Assembly (NCBI GenBank): GCA_027596035.1
Contig: JADGJA010000112.1
Span: forward strand, 1-32,611
Length of the DNA stretch: 32,611 nt
Source: Thoreauomyces humboldtii
Taxonomy: Eukaryota > Chytridiomycota > Chytridiomycetes > Spizellomycetales > Powellomycetaceae
Direction of reading: 5' to 3'
Shown: in pieces, positions 10,577-19,893 of the stretch
How positions within the stretch are numbered: position 1 is the first letter of the stretch
How the letters are laid out: the number at the start of each line of letters is the position of its first letter
Notes under the pieces: model-generated
What the model saw: the letters and a program-made list of their open reading frames with translations, nothing else
Databases searched by the model: none
What the model was told of the DNA's origin: nothing
Translations under genes and position numbers: made by a program

Positions 10577-10667
10577 GCCTCTTGGCATACTTTTCGCTTG
10601 GATCCCCCTCTTCATCCAAAAGCTTCATTCTTATTCATTGACAACACACAGAAGCTGCATTCTTGAT

Positions 10668-11290
10668 TCACCCAAACACACTTGGCTGCGGCTTCATGAC
10701 TAGTCCGATCCAAAAACGCTTGCCTTTTTTTCCATTCCTGTTGGAATCTGCAAGGTATTTGAACTTTGAATCTGGATAACATAGTTGTAAGGTGGACCCA
10801 ACTGCGCCGGCGAGCTCGTCCAGCGTTTTGAAAGGATCTTTCGCAGATTTCGGCATTCTTTCTTTAATCTGGACTAAAGTAACAAAGTCGTCAACGTCGT
10901 CGGATGGCTCCACGATATCCTCGAGGATATCACTCAAGTTGTTAACATCATTGACGACACCATCCTTCCACTCTTTGCATGCTGCTGGAATGTCCCTAAA
11001 CTGTTTTTGCTCATACAGCTTGTAGCCTCGCAACATTCATTCCAAGATGTAGAGTCGCCAATAGCGAAACCTGTCGCTAATGTGCGAATCAGCCAACTGC
11101 CTGTACGGATTTGTTGAGATGTCAAACATTCTGTGAGAGGAACTTGGACCGGGAAACCTTAACAAGCATACGATCCGGGAATGAAGTGTCGCTAGTTTTG
11201 AATTTTGGCTGACACTTGTCGTTGAAGGTCAGAACCCATTTGGTAAACAAGTTCACCGGTTCCATGACCTTAGAATACGGATCTCTGTGG
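10668..11290 (-). pseudogene. Decayed SF3 (D5-like) helicase-primase, C-terminal part
   Basis: Minus-strand coding is split over frames. The upstream piece (about 11290-11122) reads WVLTFNDKCQPKF..SDTSFPDRMLVKV, which resembles SF3 helicase motif C (hydrophobic strand, Asn, Pro) and the following Arg-finger region. After a frameshift comes NPYRQLADSHISDRF. A TGA at 11037-11039 sits where a Trp would be expected. The open frame from 11036 then gives MLRGYKLYEQKQF, NNLSDILEDIVE and KGKRFWIGLVMKP, like the C-terminal winged-helix end of D5/P4-type primase-helicases of DNA viruses and plasmids. The Walker A and B parts are absent; the left border is the copia integrase at about 11290. Family assignment is from motif style only. 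Confidence 0.5.
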
Positions 11291-11636
11291 AGGTGCGCGA
11301 CACTATGGCGTATTTGTGGACGTAGCGAGAAGCGTGGTCTGTGAAGGATAATGAGTATTTCTCCTCGGCGGTGCCGAGGATGCGAAAGGGGCCTTGAACG
11401 TCCAAGTGTATCGGATCGCCAAGGGCACGAAGAGCTTGGTTTCCAACCGATGGGAAAGGCAATTGAGTGAATTTGCCAAGCAGACAGTTTTCACACGGGA
11501 CGCCGTCAGGCGGCGTAGGGGGCGCAGCCCCCACTACGGGAAAACCCGAGGTCACTTTGTGGAGCATCGGTAATATATGCATGCCGAGTGACCGAGACGT
11601 TGATGGGCCAGACGGCGCGCGATCTGGGTCAAGCAC
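11253..11636 (-). pseudogene. Ty1/copia GAG-pre-integrase and integrase N-terminal half
   Basis: It contains the pre-integrase CENCLLGKF zinc-binding half and the integrase core start (DPIHLDVQGPF, with the first catalytic Asp, then YSLSFTDHASRYVHKYAI). The His pair (HQRLGH) is encoded in the neighbouring frame at about 11590, so a frameshift lies inside the pre-integrase domain. Coding stops at about 11290 against the SF3 helicase remnant. The second half of the domain resumes at 6540. Confidence 0.85.
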
Positions 11637-12148
11637 GTCATGGCGGTAAGTGGGGAAGATTGCAGCATCTGACCCCCCAAGTAGTACGCCGAGCCTTGGC
11701 GTATGCCCTGAGCAAGAGTGTGACCGTCTCTAATGAATTTGACCGATGATGTGGAAGCCTCGAAAAGTACGTCAATTGCATGGTCGTTGCACTGGGGCAC
11801 GGACACCAATGTGTGTTTAAGGTCCGGAACGTGTAAAACGTTAACCAGTGATAAGGTATCTGGGGAATCTAGTGGTGCCACGTGAATGGTGCCCGATGAG
11901 TGGGCCGGAACAACAGTGCCGTTCGCGACAGCGACGTGTTGCGTAGAAGGGCCCTGCGTCGTGCGATCGAAATATTCTGGCAGAGGACTCATATGATTGG
12001 TGGCTCCGCTATCAATCAGTCCGCAAAATACCGTACTAACGGTGGAGACCTGCATGGCGTGAGCTATGGTGACGTGCGCCTGGCCTGGGCGTGGCGGATC
12101 GGCCGGTTTTGAACCCAACGCGGCATCCTGGGCTTGCTGGGCTATCAT
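11552..12148 (-). pseudogene. Ty1/copia aspartic protease region
   Basis: The open frame includes CGLIDSGATNHMS, the copia protease active-site box (D-S-G-A) about 45 residues in, and the conserved LVNVLHVPDLKHTLVSV hydrophobic strand region before the pre-integrase domain. The first residues follow directly on the Gag zinc knuckle, but in a different frame from Gag. Confidence 0.85.
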
Positions 12149-13046
12149 TTTCGCGTAGGCCTTACATTTAATGGTCTTGTGGCCCTAGGGCACCACTTGC
12201 AAAAATTAGGTTCGTCGTCAGGGTCATGAGCTCGGGCTTCCCGAGCGCTTGGGTGGGGCGCCAGGTAACGGCGTTCCTGATCCTGATGATCTACTAGAGG
12301 TTCGGCATGAGCTGCGAGCTCGCGTAGCGTGGGGTGACCCTGATTTTTAAGCTGTAGCGAAATAAAAGCAGGAAGGCCATTCAGAAATAGTTTCCGGGCG
12401 GCGAAATCAGGGAGCTGAGGAATACTCGAATAGATCCCTCCAAAGTTGTGAACAAACTTTGCGATGTCAGACCTTGTTGCGCGTAGCGCCTGTAGTCGAG
12501 CAAATTGATGAAACGCGTGGTCATGATGAACAAAACGTTCAAGCATGGTGCTACGGATGCCCGGGACGGGAGTACCGTCCACGACGCGGTCATGCCAGGT
12601 TAAGGTAGCGAAACGATCCGCCTCGGAGCGGCGTTCCCACCAATCTAGTGCTCCGTCGGTAAATTTGCTGTGGAGATAGTCCCCCAAACTGTTAGTGTCA
12701 ATTGCACGTTGACGGAGGGCTACGTCCACTTTGTTGATGAAATTATGGAGTGGTTTCCACTCCCGTTCGCCTTTAAAGACAGGGATGTTCTTCAGGAGAT
12801 CTTCATGGAACTTGCTGTACTGTGGGACCTCCCTGCCCCACGCCGCTTGTGGCTCGGGCACTAGCGGGTATCTCGGAAGAGAGTTGGGATGGCCACCAAA
12901 TGCGGGTCCATCGCGTGAAGGTACGCCAGACTGAGGCGCACCGTGATGGGTAGTGTGATTATTAAACCTGGGATCGCGGACCGGCGCAGGGTAATTGTGA
13001 TCGGATGAGATTGAGCTGTGTGGTCCAGGATGGCGTCCTGCCAGGT
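12149..13046 (-). pseudogene. Ty1/copia Gag, N-terminus cut by a Ty3-like LTR
   Basis: A Gag-like frame: NIPVFKGEREWKPLHNFINK, ALDWWERRSE, then DIAKFVHNFGGIYSSIP and LFLNGLP, matching capsid-region motifs of copia Gag. The C-terminal CCHC knuckle is broken: CKWC is in the Gag frame but GHKTIKC is in the next frame, so an indel lies inside the knuckle at about 12182-12190. At the 5' end, homology to Gag ends at 13046, where the LTR of element B starts; the first codons of the open frame are antisense LTR. Element B therefore truncates it. Confidence 0.8.
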
Positions 13047-13319
13047 TGTAGCGCGCTAGCTGCGTTCGTTCAATTATTCCTAAGTACAAATTAGACAGCT
13101 ATTATTTAGGGTTAAATTCCCAGATGATTACGTAAGCCAGAACGGCGGTACACCCTGACAAGGACGAGCCCGCGGCCTAGGGGGATTGCCCCTAGGCAAC
13201 CCAACCTGAGAATACTACATGGTAGCACTGCATACACTACGATACAAGGACATCTACGAGACCACCACCATCTGAACGAGCAAGTGAAGCTCGTCGATTC
13301 TCCCGGAGAAAATACTTAA
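13047..13319 (+). repeat. LTR/5' leader of Ty3-like element B
   Basis: It starts TGTAGCGCGCTAGCTG and is about 85% similar by eye to 9136-9406, up to the gag ATG. Because both copies also share leader and gag, the exact LTR 3' end and primer-binding site cannot be placed. The insertion point is inside the copia gag gene on the other strand. Confidence 0.6.
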
Positions 13320-14727
13320 ATGTATACTTCGCAAGGGACGGATGGATGGACGGTAACGAACAGTCCACGCTTGAGAGCGAGCCCGCCAAGCGAGGTCCTT
13401 TCGCGTCGCTCTGCTATGACCCAGGGACACTCGTTGTTATCGCTTGGTGATGGCCTTGTTGGGCTTGAAGTCACCAAGGATCACGACTTGTTGGCTCAAC
13501 CATCCGACAGCAGTGGCGACGAGGAGGAGGACGAGCTCGCTACGGTCGCGCGTCCGAACAAGGATAGCAACGAAGCTTCCTCGGACGATAACGAGGAACC
13601 TACGGTTGTTAGACCTACGGTTGGCTCTGTTGGCGCGTCGTCGTCGTCGATTGGGGAAACCCACGACAGAAATTCTACAGCACCGTCGGTGGCCCGTAGT
13701 AGATTGGGGAAACGCAAGGAAGTTAACAATGGCTCTCCCTTGGCGGCCAAACCCTCTTTGGTTAGCCAGTTTGGCAATGCCGAGGACAGGTTTTACCCTC
13801 AGAGTAAATCGCGAGTGCCTCTCGAGGTCCCTTTGAGGAAGAAGAGGACATTGAAGGCTCGAGTTACTCTGAACGAGGAACTGCTTGAGCAGGAAGTGCA
13901 GATTGCACTGCTCGAGGCCGCCTCCGAAAGGAAGCTGCGCGAGGCAGCTGAACTGCGGACTCGGGTCTTGGAAGCTAAATTAGAGGCTCTCAAGACAGCG
14001 AGGTCCGCAGGGACGTCAAAGAAACCGTCTTCCAGAAGCGGAACGAGCTCGATCCTCGAGTTTGAGCCGCTGGAGGGGGACGACAAACCAGAACAAGGAG
14101 CAGGCGGTCGGTCTACGGCCGCTAGCATGCCTTGCGTTGCTTGAAACTCAGCCGACGAATCCTCCTTTCATAAATATGATCGGATGCTGGATCCTGTACG
14201 GTTCCATGAGTTCATTTCCTTTGAAGGCGGAATACTCCAACCTTCCAAAGTTGACCGACTCTTCTGTGAGGAAGGTGACGGATATGCAACAGTTCCTCAA
14301 GCGCCATGACAAGTGGTTAACGATTAGTAAGAATACATCGACGGAACGGGTCATCCAGCATTTAAGAATTTATATGGCTGGCGAGCCCGCGACGTGGTTT
14401 AAAAACCAGGAGGAAGAGTCAAAGTTCGACGGCTTCTCTCGCTCGATGATACTCGAGGCTATCCGCTTGCGTTACTGGGGACTCACGCAGAAAAACCGTG
14501 CCAGGTTGCGACTAGCGAAGCTGGAATTCAATGGCACCGTGCCAGAAGATTACCATGCAAAGTTCAACAAGCTAGCGAACGAAGCTCGCTTAGCAGGCTC
14601 GGACGATCTGATCCCAGATTCGGACATGTTTGCCATGTTCTTTGCGGGCTATGCTCGGGGAGGAACAACTGGCAAGAGACATTCTCGGAACTCTTGGCTT
14701 TTGAGAAGGCCAAGAATTCCTCGATAA
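13320..14727 (+). pseudogene. Ty3-like element B Gag (N-terminal region and capsid)
   Basis: The first frame (13320-14144) gives an acidic, Ser-rich N-terminal region and a coiled coil (ELLEQEVQIALLEAASERK). At about 14140 coding moves to the next frame, which carries the Retrotrans_gag-like capsid core: YSNLPKLTDSSVRKVTDMQQF, RIYMAGEPATWFKNQE, LRYWGLTQKNRARLRLAKLEF and PEDYHAKFNKLANEAR. A second shift near 14650-14660 brings back the first frame for the knuckle region. One shift could be programmed, but two within gag point to decay. Confidence 0.75.
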
Positions 14728-15119
14728 CTATCAGTACACTCCAGGATTACGCTGAGAGTCTTGGCGTCCAGATGGGTCTCGTGGCCAAGGGCGGAAAGCG
14801 CTCTAAGGACGAGAACCCTGTCAATAACGACGATGACTCAAAGGAGAAGAAACGCAAAGTTAACAATAACAATGCGCAAGCCGGTCGCGGACGGGGATCT
14901 GCACGCGGCGGTTCGAGCCGTGGTGGATCGCCTGCGAGCAAAGGCCGAGGAGGAGGTGGAAAGCGCGACGTCTCGGACGTCACTTGCTACACTTGTCAGA
15001 GGAAGGGTCATTACTCTAATGATTGTCCGGACAAAGAAAGTGGCAAGAAGAAAGCGCAGATGAACCAGTCCAATGCTGACAAGCCCCCGTCGGGTTTTCA
15101 GCAGGGGCGGAGCACCTAG
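14694..15119 (+). pseudogene. Ty3-like element B nucleocapsid (CCHC knuckle)
   Basis: A basic Arg/Gly-rich stretch (GRGRGSARGGSSRGG) is followed by one CCHC zinc knuckle, CYTCQRKGHYSNDC, which has the canonical C-x2-C-x4-H-x4-C spacing and binds element RNA in this family. It continues Gag after the shift at about 14650 and ends at 15119. Confidence 0.8.
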
Positions 15120-15560
15120 AGGGTCGCTCTCCGCCTGGACAACTTAAAGATCCTCCTCAAAACGCACCGAAACTGGTCGTCATGGAACCATTCGTGGTTC
15201 ACGGGAAATACAATGGCAAATTCTGTCGTATTCTCGTGGACACGGGTTGTAACACGTTAATGATGAACCTGGGTTTCGCAAGGCGCACTGGCTTGAAATT
15301 GGAAGAAACTGATAACGTCGATGTCCAATGGGGCAACGACGGCGGACAATACTCGAGTTCGCAACAAACGACCGGGGACCTCTCGATCTTAGGATCTGCG
15401 GGTTCCAGCAGTCTGTGCTTGGAGAACTTAACGTTCCTCCTCGCACCTTTACGAGTAGATATTATCGTCGGTACTGCCTTGCTGCATTATCTACCGTCGA
15501 TGAAATTCTTCCGGACGACGGACGATCGACTGGGTATGGACCTGGAAGATGCGGACGGGA
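15120..15560 (+). pseudogene. Ty3-like element B aspartic protease, truncated element end
   Basis: It encodes a retropepsin-like fold: VVHGKYNGKFCRILVDTGCN with the D-T-G active site, then LAPLRVDIIVGTALLHYL (the second conserved strand, I-V-G). It sits one frame back relative to the knuckle frame, and that frame is open through the overlap at about 15080-15119, which would be compatible with a -1 Gag-Pro frameshift. Similarity to retroelements fades at about 15560; there is no RT, RNase H, integrase or 3' LTR. Confidence 0.75.
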
Positions 15561-15842
15561 AGCATTGGCGTTCGTTGGCGCGATCGACCACGCAAGGAAT
15601 CTCAGGATGCAGCTGGGAAGTTTCTTGCAGAAAAGTGCCAAATCGGTCCTGAGTACAAAACGCACAGCAAGCCGCTATGGGAAGCCTTTGCCGAGTGGCA
15701 AAAGACTGAGGCACACCAGAGTAAACAACTGGGATTCAACAAAAAGCTCAAAACAGATCCAAGGTTCGTCTATTCAAAAGGACTCCAAATTGGGGGTTTA
15801 AACTCTAGTGGCTACAAAAATCTTCGGCTTCTTCATCGCTAG
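15561..15842 (+). pseudogene. Possible D5/P4-type primase-helicase C-terminal fragment
   Basis: In one frame, after the protease, the sequence reads DAAGKFLAEKCQIGPEY, PLWEAFAEWQKTEA, QLGFNKKLKTDPRF and then GLQIGGLNSSGY. The order FL.EKC / LW.AF.EW / LGFN..L / GL.I.GL resembles the winged-helix C-terminus of viral and plasmid primase-helicases, in which a Y-x-x-W helix precedes an F...L helix and a W-x-G-I strand. It overlaps the end of the antisense F-box gene. It may instead be chance or retroelement sequence. Confidence 0.3.
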
Positions 15843-17067
15843 AGACGATCCCCTGCTCCCTACGCAGCATCTTGGCCTCGTACCTCACGCCGGACTCCAA
15901 ACGCTCCCGGTTACACTCCGACAGCAAGTCTCTCGGTATACCCAAGCGCACCAGCTCCCCAACGGCGCCGTACACGTCCAAGTCCCAATCCTCGATCACC
16001 ATGAGGGTCTGCAAGTCCTCGACGAGGACTTTGATGTCGGGGACGCCCAGACACGTCATAATGTGGAGTACAACGTGTGGTGGTTCCTTGCGGCCGCCGT
16101 AGCGGATGTGGTCGGCCAGGAAACCACGTGCCACGTCGGGCGGCACCGGGATGCGGTCCGTAGCGATTCGGTCCGCAATGCCAGCGACGTGGGTCCAAAG
16201 CTGCAGGGGAAGGGACCAGACGTTCAGGAGATCCGAACGGCGACGAAGGAGATGAAAGAACGCAGGCGCGTCACATCGGATAGGAAGACGTTCCATCATC
16301 ATCCCTTTGACGTTGTGATCGTGTTCGGTGATGTCGATGGGGAGAGTGTCCTTTCTGTCGAGGATAGATTCCATCACAGGGAGGTTTCCCCACTCCAGGG
16401 CGGCGAGGAGGCAGCGGGAATACCAGTTTGGTAGCGCCGTGAGCTCGGGCATGTCGAGAAGGTGTAGGGCCGGGGTACGGTCCTCGCTCGCGTCCAGTCG
16501 GATCACCTGGTCAAACACGGGGAAGGCAAACTCGTCGGCGACGGGGGACATCCAGACGGGATCGTCATCTTCATCCTCGCTTCGCAGGTCTTTAAATCTC
16601 TTCAAAAAGAGCTCTTTGCCCAAGCGGGTGGTTACAGCGTATCCGTCGTGGGGCAAGTCCTGGGGCGCAATGACGGCGAGGAAGGCGTCGCTGTCCTGCT
16701 CTTGGAACCTTCTCCACAAGGGTCCTAGCAACTTGGAGAAGCGACCGTCGCTCTTGAGGATGGCTCTTGGCAAGTCGAGTGCTTCCTCCGGTTGGGAGAG
16801 GTCTAAGCGGGCGAGCTGGACGCGAGTGCGGGACACGAGACTCCAATAGGCGGGAAAGTCCAGAGGGTTGAGGCGGAAAGCCATTGCGGTGAGCCACTGA
16901 TGGCAGGCCAGACGGGGAGACTTTGCGAGGAGCCACGACCGCCGGTTGAAGGGAGGAGACCCGATGGGCACCCAGCGCCAGATAAGCTCCAAGACCTCTG
17001 TCGGGAGGTCACAGAGTCCAAAGACATCTGCAGCAGCAGCAGCAGCAGCAGCACCTCTATCGGGCAT
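15805..17067 (-). CDS. F-box protein, 420 residues
   Basis: The protein starts MPDRG, then a run of eight Ala and an Asp, then an F-box-like segment (CDLPTEVLELIWRWVPIGSPPFNRRSWLLAKSPRLACHQW split over about residues 18-60). F-box proteins recruit targets to SCF ubiquitin ligases through Skp1. The rest is helical and resembles the degenerate ankyrin-type C-terminus of large chytrid F-box families: YSRCLLAALEWGNLPVMESIL, then several LG.P.....L segments. The C-terminus is acidic (SSDEEAEDF). It is a single uninterrupted frame, GC-rich like other host genes here. The poly-Ala run comes from a CAG/GCA microsatellite at 17031-17052. The stop codon lies within a few bases of the retroelement-derived sequence on the other strand. 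Confidence 0.75.
   Translation of the reverse strand: MPDRGAAAAAAAADVFGLCDLPTEVLELIWRWVPIGSPPFNRRSWLLAKSPRLACHQWLTAMAFRLNPLDFPAYWSLVSRTRVQLARLDLSQPEEALDLPRAILKSDGRFSKLLGPLWRRFQEQDSDAFLAVIAPQDLPHDGYAVTTRLGKELFLKRFKDLRSEDEDDDPVWMSPVADEFAFPVFDQVIRLDASEDRTPALHLLDMPELTALPNWYSRCLLAALEWGNLPVMESILDRKDTLPIDITEHDHNVKGMMMERLPIRCDAPAFFHLLRRRSDLLNVWSLPLQLWTHVAGIADRIATDRIPVPPDVARGFLADHIRYGGRKEPPHVVLHIMTCLGVPDIKVLVEDLQTLMVIEDWDLDVYGAVGELVRLGIPRDLLSECNRERLESGVRYEAKMLRREQGIVSSDEEAEDFCSH
17031..17052. repeat. (CAG)n microsatellite inside the F-box gene
   Basis: About seven CAG units, read on the minus strand as GCT/GCN alanines near the protein N-terminus. The length is likely polymorphic and prone to assembly error. 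Confidence 0.8.
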
Positions 17068-17339
17068 GTGTTTAATAGAGACGAACAGAACAGTTCACGA
17101 GAGAAAACGAGCTGTTGACAAGTTGCGTAACCCTAAACCGAAACATAAGCCATTCGGCATCTGACAGTACACTAGTATCGAGAAATCACGTGATTCATTC
17201 AATTATATCATGTGACTCGGGAGTTTCCGGTATTTGACAGTGTACTGCGGCATCTGACAGTGCTCCAGGAAAATGGGTGGTGGGTGATTCGGAGGAGGAG
17301 GCGGAGCAAGAGTCCTCAAACTGACGTTCAAGCTCGTGG

Positions 17340-17845
17340 TCAGTCCAATGAATTTGCATGCGAACGGACAGCATGCTCTAGGGAAGACGATCACCTCCGC
17401 GTGGCCTCGTGTTGCTGCCACACGAAGAGCGCTGTCACACAAGGCGGATGGATCCCCCGCGGATCCTCCAGCAAGGCCCTGACGACCCTTACGTCTCCAC
17501 CGCGAGCAGCGGCTCGGAGAGCGGCATTGTCGTTGATGGCAGGGTCCACTCGCGCATCCTTCAGCAAAAGACATATCACGTCCGCGTCGCAGTGCTCGGG
17601 AGCGAGGGTAAACGCCAAGTTCCTACCGACGGCCAGGTTCACGCGCTGGCCGAGGAGCAGAATGGCGACGAACCCGGCGCTCGCGTCCTGCCGCAGGCTC
17701 GCTGGAACATTGCATTTGCCTCTTCAGTTGTCCAGCATATGCTGCGTGCGCACAGCCTGGATGCTGACCGTAGCTTCAGCTTTGTGCTGTATGACAGGTG
17801 GCTAGAAATTTCGTATAGGACATCGCTGTTCATGGTACTGGCCAA
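17340..17845 (-). pseudogene. F-box/31-residue ankyrin-repeat gene, frameshifted
   Basis: Reading the minus strand from 17845 gives an F-box-like start (NSDVLYEISSHLSYSTKLKL). Near 17690-17720 coding shifts frame into ankyrin repeats of the same type as 21469-23202 (DVICLLLKDARVDPAINDNAAL, then RVVRALLEDPR). At 17454-17458 a run of five C (G on the coding strand) has one base too many, and the repeat continues in the next frame (DPSALCDSALRVAATRGHAEVI) before fading. Two frameshifts and a lost 3' end make it a pseudogene. The ATG end abuts retroelement copy 2. Confidence 0.7.
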
Positions 17846-18775
17846 GACGAATGTGTCGTATGGTCCAAGGATAAAAGAAGGATCTGTGGTTCGGTTGGGG
17901 TTCCCTCAGACGTCCAACCCCACATGGTCCTTGGACTTTTACCGTTTGGCAATTTCACCAACCTCATCCATTCATTCAGTGTTGGCAGCCTTGTCACCGG
18001 GACAGCCTGCAGACGACGTGCTGGATCTCATCCCTCGGACGGTCGCCTCCTCCAACGATCCCGCTACAACTACCGATTCTCTGCGCACATTCAAGGAATC
18101 CTCCGCGAGGACAGGCTTCGCAAGGAAGCAGACCTGGCCACACTCAGAGAGGCAACCATACAGCAGCGTCTGGACCTCGACATCCTTCAGCAGCAGGAGC
18201 GACTACGCGGGCAGCCTCATGCATGGAGTCCTTCCAGCCTTTCGTCCATGCAGGAGACCAATGTGACCGATGTATCCAGAGATCAACTATCAGATCTATG
18301 ACAAAGAGTTACTAGCCATCGTCAATGCCTTTAAACAATGGAGACATTACCTTGTAGGATTGCCTTATAAGGTCTCAGTCTTTTCGGATCACAAGAACCT
18401 GCAGTACTTCATGTCGACTGGAGTCCTAAATCGTTGTCGGGCCCGTTGGTCCATTTTCCTTCGTGATTTCAATTTCGAGATTGTCTTCCGTGCAGGAGTA
18501 CAAAACAAAGCAGATGCCCTCTCGCAGAAGCAGGAAATGGAACCAAAGAAAGGAGATAACACTTTCGATTCGCAGCCGATCCCTCTCCTTACGCCACAGC
18601 AACTCAGGTTGGCGCCAACGTTCAACATGCCACAGGATACCGACCTAATAGACCGCATCAGAGCGGCTACAAAGGAAGACCTCTTTGCCCAGGAGATCAT
18701 TAGGAAACTCGGACGGAGCTCAGCAGAAACAGAGGAAGAATGATCTGATGCGGAAAGGACAAAACGCTTCGTGAA
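17841..18775 (+). pseudogene. Ty3/gypsy-type retroelement remnant, copy 2 (Gag coiled coil joined to RNase H)
   Basis: This is the fuller sister of 1-780. A Gag-like coiled coil (about 18060-18240) is fused at about 18270 to an RNase H domain: NYQIYDKELLAIVNAFKQWRH, then VFSDHKNLQYFMS, RARWSIFLRDFNFEIVF and RAGVQNKADALSQ, which is the Ty3-type RNase H down to its conserved DALS end. An uninterrupted frame runs 18270-18743. Everything between Gag and RNase H is deleted, and the same deletion joint is present in copy 1, so both descend from one rearranged ancestor. The 3' end passes into antisense ankyrin repeats. Confidence 0.85.
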
Positions 18776-19012
18776 CCTGCGCGGTCCATAGCTTCGTGAC
18801 TGTAGCGCATCTCGAGACCGCTTTTCTTCCACCAGTCGAGCACCGCGACGTTGCCATGTTCACTTGCGGCGTCCATGGCCTGGTGACTGTAGAGTATCTC
18901 GGGACTGGTGTTCTTCCGCCAGTCGAGCACCACGACGTTGCCATGTTCACTTGCGGCGTCCATAGCCCGGTCACTGGAGCGTATCTCGGACTGCTTTTCT
19001 TCCACCAGTCCT
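18776..19012 (-). pseudogene. Ankyrin-like 29-residue repeat fragment (about 2.7 repeats)
   Basis: The minus strand encodes VAVLDWWKKSGLEMRYSH and neighbouring 29-residue units, joined to the retroelement exactly as at 781. One unit has WRK for WWK. A base is missing at about 18988 (GTATCTCGGACTG, against GTATCTCGGGACTG in copy 1), which breaks the frame. Similarity ends abruptly at about 19010. Confidence 0.75.
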
Positions 19013-19893
19013 GCACGAGGGGCGCCGCACAAAGGGCTGGAGTTGGCCATCCTCCACATGCAAATACAGGACATCACTGGCCATCAAAGCTCCAGCATTA
19101 GGTACCGGTGAAATGCCGCACTTTTCGGCAGTGATTGAATCGAACTAAGGTTGCATGGTATATTGTATTTTGATGAGGTAGCGTCGAATTCATGTTCGGG
19201 GAAACAGTTGGTTATGACAATCTCGCGGTTATTACGTCAGCTCACCGAGCTGCGAGTAATATAACGCAAGCCCCACCGAACAAGTGTCGTTCTTCAGTCT
19301 CGCCGCTGGGGCACAATACTTTCCCGAGCCGAGAGTGGTCATCCATGCGCACGAAGCTTTTGCCGAATCAGGTGAAGGCAGGCAATGCAGGAACGTCACA
19401 GGAGAGCAATACATAGAACGAATCTACTAGAACACCGCACTAGCAAATGAGGGTCGACAACGCATGAATATTGCAGCAGTACAGGTATGTGCACAACATG
19501 CAAAATAACCTCATAAGTGCAGTATGCTGAAGGTGGAAGAACACCTTTCCTGCTCGCCATGCCGAGAGATCTTGTGAGTAAGGAGGAAAGACAACCTTCG
19601 ATTCTTTTTTAAAGTATAAAGAGGCCGGATCTGAAAACTGACCCACCAAACGCAGCATGGCGTATTCCCAATGTATCGCAATATCGGCTCTCTTCCTCCA
19701 CACTGCAGAGGTTGGGCCGAGAGGTATGGCAAACGGAGGTTTCGGGAGGGATGCTCACACCACCCCACCGCAAACTCCAGTCACAGACGATATAGGGCTT
19801 TGCCGAGGCACGGCAAGGACGTTGCCGAACTCTTCTTTTCCCAACAGAACCTGCCCCTACATCGAGGGCTGTGACACTTGCGCTCTCTACGGC
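19013..19893. other. Stretch with no recognisable gene
   Basis: Short open frames on both strands lack motifs. The region separates the ankyrin fragment from the C-terminus of the F-box/ankyrin gene. Nearest that gene (19825-19893), decayed repeat codons continue past its stop. Confidence 0.45.

Noticed and set aside
15808..16434. Plus-strand open frame of 208 residues
   Set aside because: It is antisense to the F-box gene at 15805-17067; no motif.
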